NCBI GenBank assembly: GCA_903913645.1 | Contig: CAIWMA010000135.1 | Coordinates: 1 to 47,242, forward strand | Direction of reading: 5' to 3' | DNA length: 47,242 bases | From: an uncultured Bacteroidales bacterium | Lineage (GTDB): Bacteria; Bacteroidota; Bacteroidia; Bacteroidales; UBA4417 | Shown here: positions 15,565 through 23,900 of the stretch, one piece after another | How positions within the stretch are numbered: position 1 is the stretch's first letter | Layout of the letters: the number at the start of each line of letters is the position of its first letter | Position numbers and translations under genes: made by a program | The notes under the pieces: model-generated | What the model was told of the DNA's origin: nothing | Databases searched by the model: none | The model's input: the letters and a program-made list of their open reading frames with translations, nothing else

Positions 15565-15906
15565 TTACTTGTGTGCTTTGCGGTATGCCTTTTTCCACGC
15601 AAGCCTTGCCCAATAATGCCTCCGCCAGTATTTACCCCACTTAATCCCCGACCAGATTCGTTCGTGGATATAATAAATAATAAGTTTTACCAAAAACTCA
15701 ACAACTGCAATAAAACCGGCATTACCGATACTTTCTGAAATCGATAAGCTTTGATATTCATGCGAATAGATGAATACTGCGGCAAACATGGCACCAGATG
15801 CAAAAACCCTGTAGGTTATTGTTTTGAGGATACTTCGTTGTGGACTGTCACGAAAAATGGCTTCAACTTCAGGCGATTTGTCACTTGGTAATTTGCTCTT
15901 ACTCAT
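15565..15906 (-). CDS. DUF2061 membrane protein
   Basis: A 113-residue protein of the DUF2061 family. The signature SPQRSILKTITYRVFASGAMF, a second membrane segment near GFIAVVEFLVKLIIYY and the terminal YYIHERIWSGIKWG are all present, followed by a basic tail rich in Trp, Arg and Lys. The ATG at 15906 is preferred over a TTG one codon upstream. It lies 33 bp downstream of the inositol monophosphatase gene on the same strand and is probably co-transcribed. Family function is unknown; some members sit near sulfate-assimilation genes, which is not the case here. Confidence 0.85.
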   Translation of the reverse strand: MSKSKLPSDKSPEVEAIFRDSPQRSILKTITYRVFASGAMFAAVFIYSHEYQSLSISESIGNAGFIAVVEFLVKLIIYYIHERIWSGIKWGKYWRRHYWARLAWKKAYRKAHK

Positions 15907-15939
15907 CAATATTTTTTTTGAATTACAATAATATAACTT

Positions 15940-16746
15940 TTATTTTAATCCTTCATTGCCAAAATGTGATTTTACGGCATCCAGTAAAGGTTCATGAAGC
16001 AACGTATTTGATGCTAAAAGTTCTGCGCCAAAAACATAGTCATTGCCACCTTTAAAATCAGTTACCGTTCCACCAGCCTGCTGCACAATAAAAGCGCCGG
16101 CAGCCACATCCCAGGCATGCAGTCCGTATTCGTAAAAGCCTTCATAACGCCCGCAGGCAGTATAAGCAAGATCGACAGCCGCAGATCCAAGCCTGCGCAA
16201 TCCCGAAGTATTCCTGGCAAACCAGGTGAAAAGTTCAATATATCCGTCGAGCCTGCCAAAATCGTTATAAGGAAATCCGGTTGCAAGTAAGGTATTTCTC
16301 ATTTCTTTCTGATCCGAAACATGAATTTTCTTTTCATTCATATAGGCTTTTCCACCTTTCCACGCATAGAAACATTCATCAAGATTAGGTTCATAAACTA
16401 CTCCAATCACCATTTTATCATCTTCCATTAAAGCTATACTTACCGAAAATAAAGGAATATGATGCAGGAAATTAGTAGTGCCATCCAACGGATCAACAAT
16501 CCAGTTAAAGTGTTCGCCACGATGAGTAGCTGTTTGTTCTTCAGTAACAAAACCGGATTCAGGAAGTATTTCAGCAAGTCTTTCAACAATTCGGGCTTCG
16601 GCGGTTTTATCAACATAGCTGACAAAATCATGCAGGCCTTTAACTTCTATATCTGTGACTTTGACTTTGTTTATTTCTTGGAGGAAAAATTTACCTGTTT
16701 CTTTTGCCAGGGCAATTACTTCGAGAGTGAGGGATTTATAATCCAT
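15940..16746 (-). CDS. Inositol monophosphatase family protein (SuhB/CysQ-like)
   Basis: A 268-residue protein of the Mg-dependent, Li-sensitive phosphatase family. The metal-binding signatures are intact: GFVTEEQ, WIVDPLDGTTNF and, near the C-terminus, AWDVAAGAFIVQQAGG. The length matches SuhB-type enzymes (about 265). The substrate may be inositol-1-phosphate or another sugar or nucleotide phosphate such as PAP; this cannot be decided here. It is between the Lgt-like gene (47 bp upstream) and DUF2061 (33 bp downstream), all leftward. Confidence 0.92.
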   Translation of the reverse strand: MDYKSLTLEVIALAKETGKFFLQEINKVKVTDIEVKGLHDFVSYVDKTAEARIVERLAEILPESGFVTEEQTATHRGEHFNWIVDPLDGTTNFLHHIPLFSVSIALMEDDKMVIGVVYEPNLDECFYAWKGGKAYMNEKKIHVSDQKEMRNTLLATGFPYNDFGRLDGYIELFTWFARNTSGLRRLGSAAVDLAYTACGRYEGFYEYGLHAWDVAAGAFIVQQAGGTVTDFKGGNDYVFGAELLASNTLLHEPLLDAVKSHFGNEGLK

Positions 16747-16774
16747 ATTTTTGATTTTTATTGTTAATTGCCAT

Positions 16775-16792
16775 GACGTAGCGTGCTACGTC
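16775..16792. repeat. REP-like palindrome
   Basis: GACGTAGC-GT-GCTACGTC, a perfect 8-bp inverted repeat one base after the Lgt-like gene's stop. The core resembles a palindrome common as a dispersed extragenic repeat in many bacterial genomes (recollection). It could also attenuate transcription into the phosphatase gene. Confidence 0.6.
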
Positions 16793-16793
16793 T

Positions 16794-17963
16794 TTACGGT
16801 GTGTTGGTGGACATTTCTTTTTTGTAGCGTTTTGAAAAGTAGGTCATTACAGCAATTCCAATCAGAATCAAGAAAGCCGAAATGATTTCAGCCTGGGTGA
16901 GTTGAATACCGAGTAAATTGTATTTATTATTGATTCGTATCTTTTCGATAAAGAATCGTTCGAACCCGTTTAAAACCATAAACAGCCCAAAAAGGACAAC
17001 AGGTGCTTTTATCCTTGTCCGGTTAAACCACAAAATCCCAAACGAAATAAATGAAATTATTGATTCGTACAATGAGGTAGGAAATACAGGTTCTGAAAGA
17101 ACCCTGCAGTGCTGACCATGGCAATCTGAAATGGGAATGCCCAGATTGGCAACATTGTGGGGGAAATCAGAAGCCCAAAGCCAGTCAGGAATCCATGCCA
17201 GCCAATGCGGTTGGGAGAGTGTATTTATAATTCCCCAGCATCCGTCGCCCGAAAAGTGGCAACCCAGGCGCCCGACAGCATAACCGATCATAATTACAGG
17301 TGCTGAACTGTCAATAACATGCCTCCAGTCGAGTTTGATTAGCTTTACATACTGCATGAGAACTATTACTGTTACAATAAACCCGCCATAAAATGTCAAA
17401 CCGCTGAATGAAAACAGGCTGCGAACCGGGTCGTTTATAAAATCACTAAAATTGTCGAATACATCAAATATCTTGGATCCTATCAGGGCTGCAACTATAG
17501 CAACAATCATCAGGTTCCAGGTGTTTTGGTATGGGTGAATAATTTCTTCAACAACAACATCTTCATTTTTCCTGGCCGAAAACCATGTATACAAATGATA
17601 CGCCAACGAAACAACCGCAATAATCAGAAGTGCTTCAACACTTCCTTTTCCGGAAAAAATAAAATGTTGCGGGTTTGATGCAAACTCCCTGTAACTGAAT
17701 ATGACTCCAAAAAGTTTCCAGCCAATTGTGGAGGATAAAATTATTCCCGGAATTATGCCAAACCAGCTGTTCGTTTCCCGGGAATGAAGTGCAAGAACCC
17801 GTTTTACAAGTAAGCCTTCTTTTTCTTTACGCTTAAGTTCGGCCCGAAGTACAAATCCGCCGGTTAAAAACCCTAATGTCAGAAAAAAACCATACGTCTG
17901 AATGGGTAAGTCAAAATGGCTTCCAAACAGGTAGTTGATCAGGTCTGAGAATTTAGGGAACAT
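16794..17963 (-). CDS. Lgt-like prolipoprotein diacylglyceryl transferase family protein
   Basis: A 389-residue polytopic membrane protein of the Lgt family, which transfers diacylglycerol from phosphatidylglycerol to the lipobox Cys of prolipoproteins. Family features are QTYGFFLTLGFLTGG near the start, the GRLGCHF segment, PTSLYESI and a C-terminal GFERFFIEKIR. It is about 100 residues longer than E. coli Lgt, and the core motif normally reading GRxGNFxNxE is here GRLGCHFSGDGCWG, so the usual Asn and Glu are replaced. This is a divergent paralog and may not be the main Lgt. It is co-directional with mtaB upstream. Confidence 0.75.
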   Translation of the reverse strand: MFPKFSDLINYLFGSHFDLPIQTYGFFLTLGFLTGGFVLRAELKRKEKEGLLVKRVLALHSRETNSWFGIIPGIILSSTIGWKLFGVIFSYREFASNPQHFIFSGKGSVEALLIIAVVSLAYHLYTWFSARKNEDVVVEEIIHPYQNTWNLMIVAIVAALIGSKIFDVFDNFSDFINDPVRSLFSFSGLTFYGGFIVTVIVLMQYVKLIKLDWRHVIDSSAPVIMIGYAVGRLGCHFSGDGCWGIINTLSQPHWLAWIPDWLWASDFPHNVANLGIPISDCHGQHCRVLSEPVFPTSLYESIISFISFGILWFNRTRIKAPVVLFGLFMVLNGFERFFIEKIRINNKYNLLGIQLTQAEIISAFLILIGIAVMTYFSKRYKKEMSTNTP

Positions 17964-17969
17964 GGGAGA

Positions 17970-18018
17970 GTTATGATTTATGAGATATGAGTTAGGAATG
18001 ATGAGTTAAGAGTTAGGA
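17970..18018. repeat. Heptamer array (GTTATGA type), reaching into mtaB
   Basis: Seven units in register: GTTATGA, TTTATGA, GATATGA, GTTAGGA, ATGATGA, GTTAAGA, GTTAGGA. The last two units encode the final residues and stop codon of mtaB on the minus strand. Confidence 0.85.
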
Positions 18019-19325
18019 ATAAAATCAACAGTACAGGTATCATCATTATTTACTTCGGTTATTTTTACGTGTTTAATCTGGTTAATAAGTGAAGCGTTAA
18101 AAGGCGTTCGTACTTTCACATAATTGCCGGTAAATCCGTGCATAAACCCGTTTATGTTGTCTGATTCCCATAAAACGTCTGCTATTTTGCCAATTTGCTG
18201 CAAATAAAAATGTTTCTTTTTCAATTCCGAAAGTTCGTGCAGCAACTGACTGCGACGGCGTTTTTCGCGTTTATCCACTTTACCTTCCATCTGCAGTGCT
18301 TTTGTACCGGGGCGTTCAGAGTAAGTAAAAACATGCAGATTCGTTACATCCAGATTTTTGATAAAATTATACGTATCTTCAAAGTCTTCATTTGTTTCAC
18401 CAGGAAAACCAACAATTACATCAGCCGCAATAAAAGCATCAGGCATTAGTTCCTTAATCCTTTTAACACGGTTAGCAAACACTTCACGCAGGTATTTACG
18501 CTTCATAAGCTGCAAAATTTTATCACTGCCACTTTGCAAAGGAATATGGAAATGAGGTAGCAACTTTTCAGAAACCGAAACCATTTTAATGATATCATCA
18601 TTCAGCAATTCAGGCTCAATAGAGGATATTCTGATACGCTCAATTCTATCAAGCTTTGCAAGTTGACCAAGTAAATCTAAAAACGATTCATCATTCTGAC
18701 GGCCAAAATCGCCAATGTTGACACCTGTTAGTATTATTTCTTTAATTTCAGTATACGCAATTTCACGGGCAACTTTCATCGTATTCGCAACGCTTTCGCT
18801 CCGGCTTCGTCCACGCATAAATGGAATACTGCAGTAGGTACAGAAATAATCACAACCATCCTGCACCTTGAAAAACGAACGCGTACGGTCGCCCATCGAA
18901 TAGGATGGCATAAACTCACGGGTTTTATTCACATCCGAAACAAATGATTCGTGGTGTCCATATCCTTGAATTTCAACATTCTGACTCTTGATTACTTCTC
19001 CCAGTCTGAATTTATCGTTATTCCCGAAAACCCAGCTTACGCCTTCCATGGTACTGAACATTTCAGAATTGGCCTGTACTGCACAGCCAATTACTGCAAC
19101 CTGAGCGTCAGGATTCCTGCGATGTGCTTGCTTAATTGCCGTTTTACACTTTTTTTCAGCAATAGCAGTTACCGAACAAGTATGCACTACATAAAAATCG
19201 GCCTGTCCGTCGAAATCAACCACTTCAAAATCATCAATTCCGAATTGCCTTGAAATGGTACTGGTTTCGGAAAAATTTAGCTTGCAACCTAAGGTATGAA
19301 ATGCAATGCGCTTTTTAGGAATCAT
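18006..19325 (-). CDS. mtaB: tRNA-t6A37 methylthiotransferase MtaB
   Basis: A 439-residue radical-SAM methylthiotransferase that converts t6A37 to ms2t6A in tRNAs. The N-terminal UPF0004 domain has its Cys ligands in HTLGCKLNFSET, HTCSVTAIAEKKC and AVIGCAVQ. The radical-SAM motif is CDYFCTYCSIPF, followed by RGRSRS. A C-terminal TRAM-like domain ends the protein. MtaB rather than MiaB or RimO is chosen because of the GCKLN start. The ATG at 19325 is preferred: a TACCTTTG box lies at 19330-19337, inside the longer frame from TTG 19349. The last codons lie in a heptamer repeat. Confidence 0.93.
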   Translation of the reverse strand: MIPKKRIAFHTLGCKLNFSETSTISRQFGIDDFEVVDFDGQADFYVVHTCSVTAIAEKKCKTAIKQAHRRNPDAQVAVIGCAVQANSEMFSTMEGVSWVFGNNDKFRLGEVIKSQNVEIQGYGHHESFVSDVNKTREFMPSYSMGDRTRSFFKVQDGCDYFCTYCSIPFMRGRSRSESVANTMKVAREIAYTEIKEIILTGVNIGDFGRQNDESFLDLLGQLAKLDRIERIRISSIEPELLNDDIIKMVSVSEKLLPHFHIPLQSGSDKILQLMKRKYLREVFANRVKRIKELMPDAFIAADVIVGFPGETNEDFEDTYNFIKNLDVTNLHVFTYSERPGTKALQMEGKVDKREKRRRSQLLHELSELKKKHFYLQQIGKIADVLWESDNINGFMHGFTGNYVKVRTPFNASLINQIKHVKITEVNNDDTCTVDFIPNS

Positions 19326-19329
19326 GAGG

Positions 19330-19337
19330 CAAAGGTA
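19330..19337 (-). promoter_or_regulatory. mtaB: Putative -7 box of mtaB
   Basis: TACCTTTG on the minus strand, four bases upstream of the ATG at 19325. If real, transcription would start at or next to the start codon, giving an almost leaderless message. Confidence 0.45.
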
Positions 19338-19343
19338 GGGAAT

Positions 19344-19385
19344 TTGCAATTTCGGATTTACGATGTCGGAGATTGGATTTGCAGC
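19344..19385. repeat. Heptamer array (TTCGGAT type) upstream of mtaB
   Basis: Six units in register: TTGCAAT, TTCGGAT, TTACGAT, GTCGGAG, ATTGGAT, TTGCAGC. It lies just upstream of the mtaB -7 box, where a -33 element would be expected. The same TTCGGAT and GTCGGAT-type units recur at 35777-35867. Confidence 0.65.
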
Positions 19386-19405
19386 TTATTATTCTCTATT
19401 CGTTT

Positions 19406-20299
19406 CTAATTTATCTTCTCGCGCCATTGGTTATATTGCTGAATAATAATCCCCGCCACAATAACCGCCAGCCCGGCAACTGTAGACAGAAGAATTTTTT
19501 CTCCAACAATAAACGAAACCAATATCAGCGAAATAAAGGGTGAAATAAAAACAAGGTTTGAAACTCTGGCCGTATGCGTTGACAATTTCAACGCTGTAAG
19601 CCACAATACGAAAGTAAGTCCCATTTCGAATATACCTATATAAACGGCACCAGCCAATCCCTGTATCGGTGGCACTATTATATTATGTTTGTATATATTC
19701 CAACTCAGGATATAAAGTGCGCCGAATCCAAAATTGACAAACATTTTAACAATAGCCTCTCGCGGATCTTTCATATTGATGATCCAGAACGAAGCCCAGA
19801 CGAAAGCACTGCTGATGGCAAGAAGGACACCTGTAGTATTTGAAAATTTGAATTCTGTAAAATTTCCGTGAATTGCAATTACAACAGTACCGGCAAAGCT
19901 AACAAGGATAGCCAGCACACTTATAATGGTAATATGTTGCTTCAGGAAAATTATCGAGAAAATAACAAGAATTACCGGCCATATATAGTTCAATGCTACA
20001 CCTTCCTGTGCAGGGATCAGGTTGTAGGCTTCAAACAAAACCAGGTAATACAGGAAAGGATTAAAAAGCCCCATTAACGCTGAGTTGAGCGTTTGTTTCA
20101 GCGTTATTGCTTTCAAGACTTGAAACTTCTTTTTAAAAAAAACCACAGACCCCAGAAAAATAAATGCAGTAAATGTTGCAATTAACAACAGCATGCCAGG
20201 ATTCAGGAAGTTAAGAGTGAGTTTGAAGGCGGTACCCATTGTTGACCAGAATGCTATTGAAATTAGAGCAAGACTGTAGGCTTTTGATTGATTATGCAT
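19406..20299 (-). CDS. EamA/DMT-family transporter
   Basis: A 297-residue membrane protein with about ten hydrophobic helices in two EamA repeats (drug/metabolite transporter superfamily). Typical features are the early SIAFWSTMGTAFKLTLNFLNP helix, EGVALNYIWPVILVI at the end of the first repeat and the matching region near SNLVFISPFISLILV in the second. Relatives export amino acids, nucleobases or other metabolites; no substrate can be assigned. It is encoded leftwards upstream of mtaB with an 80-bp gap, and divergent from arcC. Confidence 0.88.
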   Translation of the reverse strand: MHNQSKAYSLALISIAFWSTMGTAFKLTLNFLNPGMLLLIATFTAFIFLGSVVFFKKKFQVLKAITLKQTLNSALMGLFNPFLYYLVLFEAYNLIPAQEGVALNYIWPVILVIFSIIFLKQHITIISVLAILVSFAGTVVIAIHGNFTEFKFSNTTGVLLAISSAFVWASFWIINMKDPREAIVKMFVNFGFGALYILSWNIYKHNIIVPPIQGLAGAVYIGIFEMGLTFVLWLTALKLSTHTARVSNLVFISPFISLILVSFIVGEKILLSTVAGLAVIVAGIIIQQYNQWREKIN

Positions 20300-20473
20300 T
20301 AAAAAATTAATTTTGCTAAACGAGGAAATATTCCGGCTGTAAAATTACGAGCTATATCTCAACAATCATAACATGCTTTTTGTTAATGCAAGTTATTAAT
20401 CCAAAATGATACAATGGTATAAATGACTATTATTCAGAGTATTTATTGATAATATTGAGATACTTCAAAGAAC

Positions 20474-20503
20474 TTGCACAGGAAGTTTAAATCACTAATT
20501 TTG
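20474..20503 (+). promoter_or_regulatory. arcC: Putative promoter of arcC-argF
   Basis: TTG at 20474-20476, a 19-bp spacer and TAATTTTG at 20496-20503, a full match to the Bacteroidota consensus. The ATG at 20521 is 17 bp downstream, supporting that start. Confidence 0.65.
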
Positions 20504-20520
20504 CGCCCTTATTTGGATAA

Positions 20521-21474
20521 ATGATGTATATGAAAAAACTTGCAGTAATTGCCTTTGGTGGAAACGCCCTCCTTCGTGGAGACCAGGTTGGAACTATCGA
20601 AGAACAGGAAAAAAATGCCTTGGACACATGCGAAAGACTTTTAACACTTATCGATCGGGGCTATAATGTAGTTCTCACTCACGGAAACGGCCCGCAGGTT
20701 GGAAATATCCTGCTGGCAAACGCTGCCGGAAACCAGGTTTATAATCTGCCTGAAATGCCACTCGATATTTGCGTTGCTTATTCACAAGGATTTATTGGCT
20801 ATATCCTCGAACAGCAAATGCGCAACGTACTTCGTGCGCATGACCTCGACAGGGATGTAATTACTATTATAACCCAGGTATTGGTTGATCGTGATGATCC
20901 TGCATTTGACAACCCTGTTAAGCCAATCGGTCCATATTATACCAAAGAAAATGCCGACCGTATGAATGCCGAAAACGGAAGTATTTTCAGGGAAGATGCT
21001 CGTGGACGCGGATGGCGAAAAGTAGTTGCTTCGCCAAAACCTTTGGTAATCAGCAATCAACGTTCAATTGAACGCATAGCTCGCGACGGACAAATTGTAA
21101 TTGCTGTTGGTGGCGGCGGAATCCCGGCTTTTTATGTTGCTGAAAATAAACTTCAGGGCATTGATGCAGTTATTGATAAAGATCTCGCATCGGCACTCCT
21201 AGGTGGCAACATCAATGCGGATAAGCTTTTCATCTTAACTGATGTTCCAAAAGTTTGTATTAATTTTAATACTCCCCAGGAAAAAACCATTGATCGCATG
21301 AGCGTTCGCCAGGCAAAACAATACCTTGCCGAAGGTCATTTCGCTGAAGGAAGTATGGCGCCAAAAATCCGCGCCGCCATTCACTTTGTGAAACACACCA
21401 GCCGCGATGCCATCATTACTTCAGCCAACTTATTGGGAATTGATAATGGCGGAACCCGCATTTCAATCGTTTAG
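20521..21474 (+). CDS. arcC: Carbamate kinase
   Basis: A 317-residue amino-acid-kinase-fold enzyme that makes ATP from carbamoyl phosphate and ADP, or the reverse. Signatures: LAVIAFGGNALLRG at the N-terminus, TLLTHGNGPQVG-type segment (VVLTHGNGPQVG), AVGGGGIPAFY, and DKDLASALL near the nucleotide site. The length matches the family (about 310). It is followed after 73 bp by ornithine carbamoyltransferase, so the pair can derive ATP from citrulline. The first enzyme of the arginine deiminase pathway (ArcA) and an antiporter are not in the window. Starts at codon 1, 2 or 4 are all possible. Confidence 0.94.
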   Translation: MMYMKKLAVIAFGGNALLRGDQVGTIEEQEKNALDTCERLLTLIDRGYNVVLTHGNGPQVGNILLANAAGNQVYNLPEMPLDICVAYSQGFIGYILEQQMRNVLRAHDLDRDVITIITQVLVDRDDPAFDNPVKPIGPYYTKENADRMNAENGSIFREDARGRGWRKVVASPKPLVISNQRSIERIARDGQIVIAVGGGGIPAFYVAENKLQGIDAVIDKDLASALLGGNINADKLFILTDVPKVCINFNTPQEKTIDRMSVRQAKQYLAEGHFAEGSMAPKIRAAIHFVKHTSRDAIITSANLLGIDNGGTRISIV

Positions 21475-21500
21475 TTTAATTTTACATCATAGATTTCCGG

Positions 21501-21542
21501 GATTCTGGCCCCAAATCCTGATCCCCAACCCCTAAAACCTAA
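21501..21542. repeat. Heptamer array (CCCCTAA type) in front of argF
   Basis: Six units in register: GATTCTG, GCCCCAA, ATCCTGA, TCCCCAA, CCCCTAA, AACCTAA. It forms most of the arcC-argF spacer and ends 5 bp before the argF ATG, where a ribosome-binding region would be. Confidence 0.75.
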
Positions 21543-21547
21543 AAATC

Positions 21548-22549
21548 ATGGCATTCAATTTAAGAAACCGTCATTTTCTGAAAGAACTTGACTTTACTCC
21601 TCAGGAGATAAAATTCTTCCTCGACCTGGCTTTCGAACTAAAAAAGTCGAAATATGCAGGAACAGAGCAGCCACGCCTAAAAGGCAAGAATATTGCATTG
21701 ATATTTGAAAAAGATTCGACACGTACACGTTGCGCTTTCGAAGTTGCCGCATTAGACCAGGGAGCTCATGTTACTTATCTTGGACCTTCGGGATCGCAGA
21801 TTGGTAAAAAAGAATCCATGAAAGATACTGCACGCGTTCTGGGCCGTATGTTTGATGGAATTGAATACCGCGGTTACGCCCAAACTATTGTTGAAGACCT
21901 GGCGAAATATTCGGGAGTGCCTGTGTGGAATGGTTTAACCAACGAATTCCATCCAACACAAATGCTTGCCGACTTTATGACCATGTTGGAACATATCGAC
22001 AAGCCTCTCAACAAAATCACTTTTGCTTTCCTCGGTGATGCTAAAAACAATGTAGGCAACTCACTGATGGTTGGCGCTGCAAAGATGGGTATGGATTTCC
22101 GTGCTGTTGCTCCGAAAAGCTGCCAGCCGGATGCCGACCTCGTTGCTCAATGCGTTGAAATCGCTAAAGAAACAGGTGCCAAAATCACAGTTACCGATAT
22201 TATAGAAGTCGGCGTTAAAGGTTGTGATTTCCTCTATACTGATGTTTGGGTTAGCATGGGCGAACCAACCGAAGTGTGGGCCGAACGTATTAAATTACTC
22301 AAACCATACCAGGTAAATATGGATGTTGTGAAGAAAACAGGAAATCCTAATGTTAAGTTCCTGCATTGCCTTCCGGCATTCCATAACCGTGAAACTACCG
22401 TTGGAGAAGATATTTTCCAGAAATTCGGACTCGATGGCCTGGAAGTTACAGATGATGTTTTTGAATCAGAAATGTCAATCGTTTTTGATGAAGCCGAAAA
22501 CCGATTGCATACTATCAAAGCAGTAATGGTGGCTACATTGGGAAGCTAA
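21548..22549 (+). CDS. argF: Ornithine carbamoyltransferase
   Basis: A 333-residue enzyme interconverting ornithine plus carbamoyl phosphate and citrulline. The carbamoyl-phosphate site reads [11 protein letters not shown], the HPTQ motif is in [12 protein letters not shown], the ornithine-binding loop contains DVWVSMGE and the catalytic Cys is in HCLPAFHNR. The length and motifs fit true OTC; the STRTR loop and HCLP motif argue against aspartate carbamoyltransferase. Pairing with carbamate kinase suggests a catabolic (ArcB) role, but an anabolic role cannot be excluded. A hairpin terminator follows. Confidence 0.94.
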   Translation: MAFNLRNRHFLKELDFTPQEIKFFLDLAFELKKSKYAGTEQPRLKGKNIALIFEKDSTRTRCAFEVAALDQGAHVTYLGPSGSQIGKKESMKDTARVLGRMFDGIEYRGYAQTIVEDLAKYSGVPVWNGLTNEFHPTQMLADFMTMLEHIDKPLNKITFAFLGDAKNNVGNSLMVGAAKMGMDFRAVAPKSCQPDADLVAQCVEIAKETGAKITVTDIIEVGVKGCDFLYTDVWVSMGEPTEVWAERIKLLKPYQVNMDVVKKTGNPNVKFLHCLPAFHNRETTVGEDIFQKFGLDGLEVTDDVFESEMSIVFDEAENRLHTIKAVMVATLGS

Positions 22550-22570
22550 AATTTTAAATATTTCAAATAT

Positions 22571-22597
22571 AAAAGCTACTTTCGGGTGGCTTTTTTT
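22571..22597 (+). terminator. Rho-independent terminator of arcC-argF
   Basis: AAAAGCTAC, a 6-bp loop and GTGGCTTTT (one G-T pair), running into seven T residues. It begins 22 bp after the argF stop codon. Confidence 0.85.
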
Positions 22598-22625
22598 ATG
22601 ACATTTGCACTCTTTACTAACTTCT

Positions 22626-23750
22626 ATGGTATTATCTGATTTCACCAGCAAAAAGTTCAAGTTCTGGTCGTTTATTTCAATGGTATTGCTGGTTTTTGTG
22701 CACGGCTATAACCTTGATGTTCGCTACATGCAGCCATGGACTATTCCCGGACAGAACATGAGCCTGACGGCTTTTACAGAATATTTCCTTGCCAACGGAA
22801 TATTCCGCTTTCGAATCCCGATGCTGTTTATTATTTCCGGTTTTCTTTTTGCGCTGCATGACCAAAAACCTTATAAACAAAGAACAAACAAACGTTTACG
22901 AACTTTATTATTACCATATTTAATCTGGAGTGCTGTCGGAATTATTTTTACATATGCATTGGAACTATTTCCTTTTGGAAAGGATATGGTTGCTAATTCT
23001 AATATCGTAAAGATTGATGATACCAGGCTTTTGTTGCATGACTACCATTGGTATGAACTTTTATTCAAATGGATTTTTATGCCAGTACCCTATCAATTAT
23101 GGTTTATAAGGGTTTTATTAATTTATAATATTGCTTATCCGGCCATTCGCTGGTGTGTTACAAATCGTGTGGCATGCTGGGTTTTCTTTTCAATTGCATT
23201 TCTCATGTGGTTAGGAACAATGGGTTTTGGACTCTTTGAAGGCGAAGGCTTGTTGTTTTTCTCCCTTGGAATCTGGATACAGAAAACAGATTTTGTGATT
23301 GATACTCCTGGACGCGGGTTTCGGCCGCTTTGGTGGGGTATAGCTTTTGTATTACTGGCTGCATTAAAAACATTTCTCGCATTTAATGGTGAACCTTACT
23401 TTGGAAACGCAATCTATCCAATACTAATAATACTTCATAAACTGGTAATTTTAAGCGGGCTTATTGCCTGCTGGTATGGACTCGACGGAATTGTAAACTG
23501 GTTTATGCACAGACTCTGGTTTGTGTGGGTGAGCTCCTTTGCCTTTATGATATATGCAATGCATGCCCCGGTAGTTGCATTTCTTATCAATCCGGTTTTG
23601 ACTATATTGGATCCTTTACCCGGAACACATCTGCTGGCATTCATATTGCTGCCTATTACCATAATCCTGATTGCAATCGGAACCGGTGCTTTTTTACGAA
23701 AAGTTTCTCCTGGTGTTTATGGAGTACTTACGGGTGGAAGAGGGATGTAA
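22626..23750 (+). CDS. Acyltransferase-3 family membrane protein
   Basis: A 374-residue integral membrane protein with about ten hydrophobic helices and acyltransferase-3 features: an early His in VLLVFVHGYN, RFRIPMLFIISGFLF, and KRLRTLLLPYLIWS. Members O-acetylate or O-succinylate cell-surface sugars or peptidoglycan. The ATG at 22626 is preferred over an in-frame TTG at 22605. It starts 29 bp after the argF terminator and is probably an independent unit. The acceptor is unknown. Confidence 0.85.
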   Translation: MVLSDFTSKKFKFWSFISMVLLVFVHGYNLDVRYMQPWTIPGQNMSLTAFTEYFLANGIFRFRIPMLFIISGFLFALHDQKPYKQRTNKRLRTLLLPYLIWSAVGIIFTYALELFPFGKDMVANSNIVKIDDTRLLLHDYHWYELLFKWIFMPVPYQLWFIRVLLIYNIAYPAIRWCVTNRVACWVFFSIAFLMWLGTMGFGLFEGEGLLFFSLGIWIQKTDFVIDTPGRGFRPLWWGIAFVLLAALKTFLAFNGEPYFGNAIYPILIILHKLVILSGLIACWYGLDGIVNWFMHRLWFVWVSSFAFMIYAMHAPVVAFLINPVLTILDPLPGTHLLAFILLPITIILIAIGTGAFLRKVSPGVYGVLTGGRGM

Positions 23751-23752
23751 GT

Positions 23753-23808
23753 GGCTGGTGAATAGTGACTGGCGATTAGTTATTGGTAACTGGTGACTAG
23801 AGACTTGT
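23753..23808. repeat. Heptamer array (GACTGGT type)
   Basis: Eight units in register: GGCTGGT, GAATAGT, GACTGGC, GATTAGT, TATTGGT, AACTGGT, GACTAGA, GACTTGT. It starts 3 bp after the acyltransferase stop. Confidence 0.85.
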
Positions 23809-23877
23809 GCTAAATCGAAAAGTTTTATCCATTAATGTTTACTGATCTTTGATCTGATCATTTCCATTTTTAACACT

Positions 23878-23885
23878 TACTTTTG
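23878..23885 (+). promoter_or_regulatory. rarD: Putative -7 box of rarD
   Basis: TACTTTTG, a full TAnnTTTG match, 15 bp upstream of the ATG at 23901. A TTTG occurs 26 bp further upstream, longer than the usual spacing. Confidence 0.5.
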
Positions 23886-23900
23886 TTTCAAATTTAAAAA

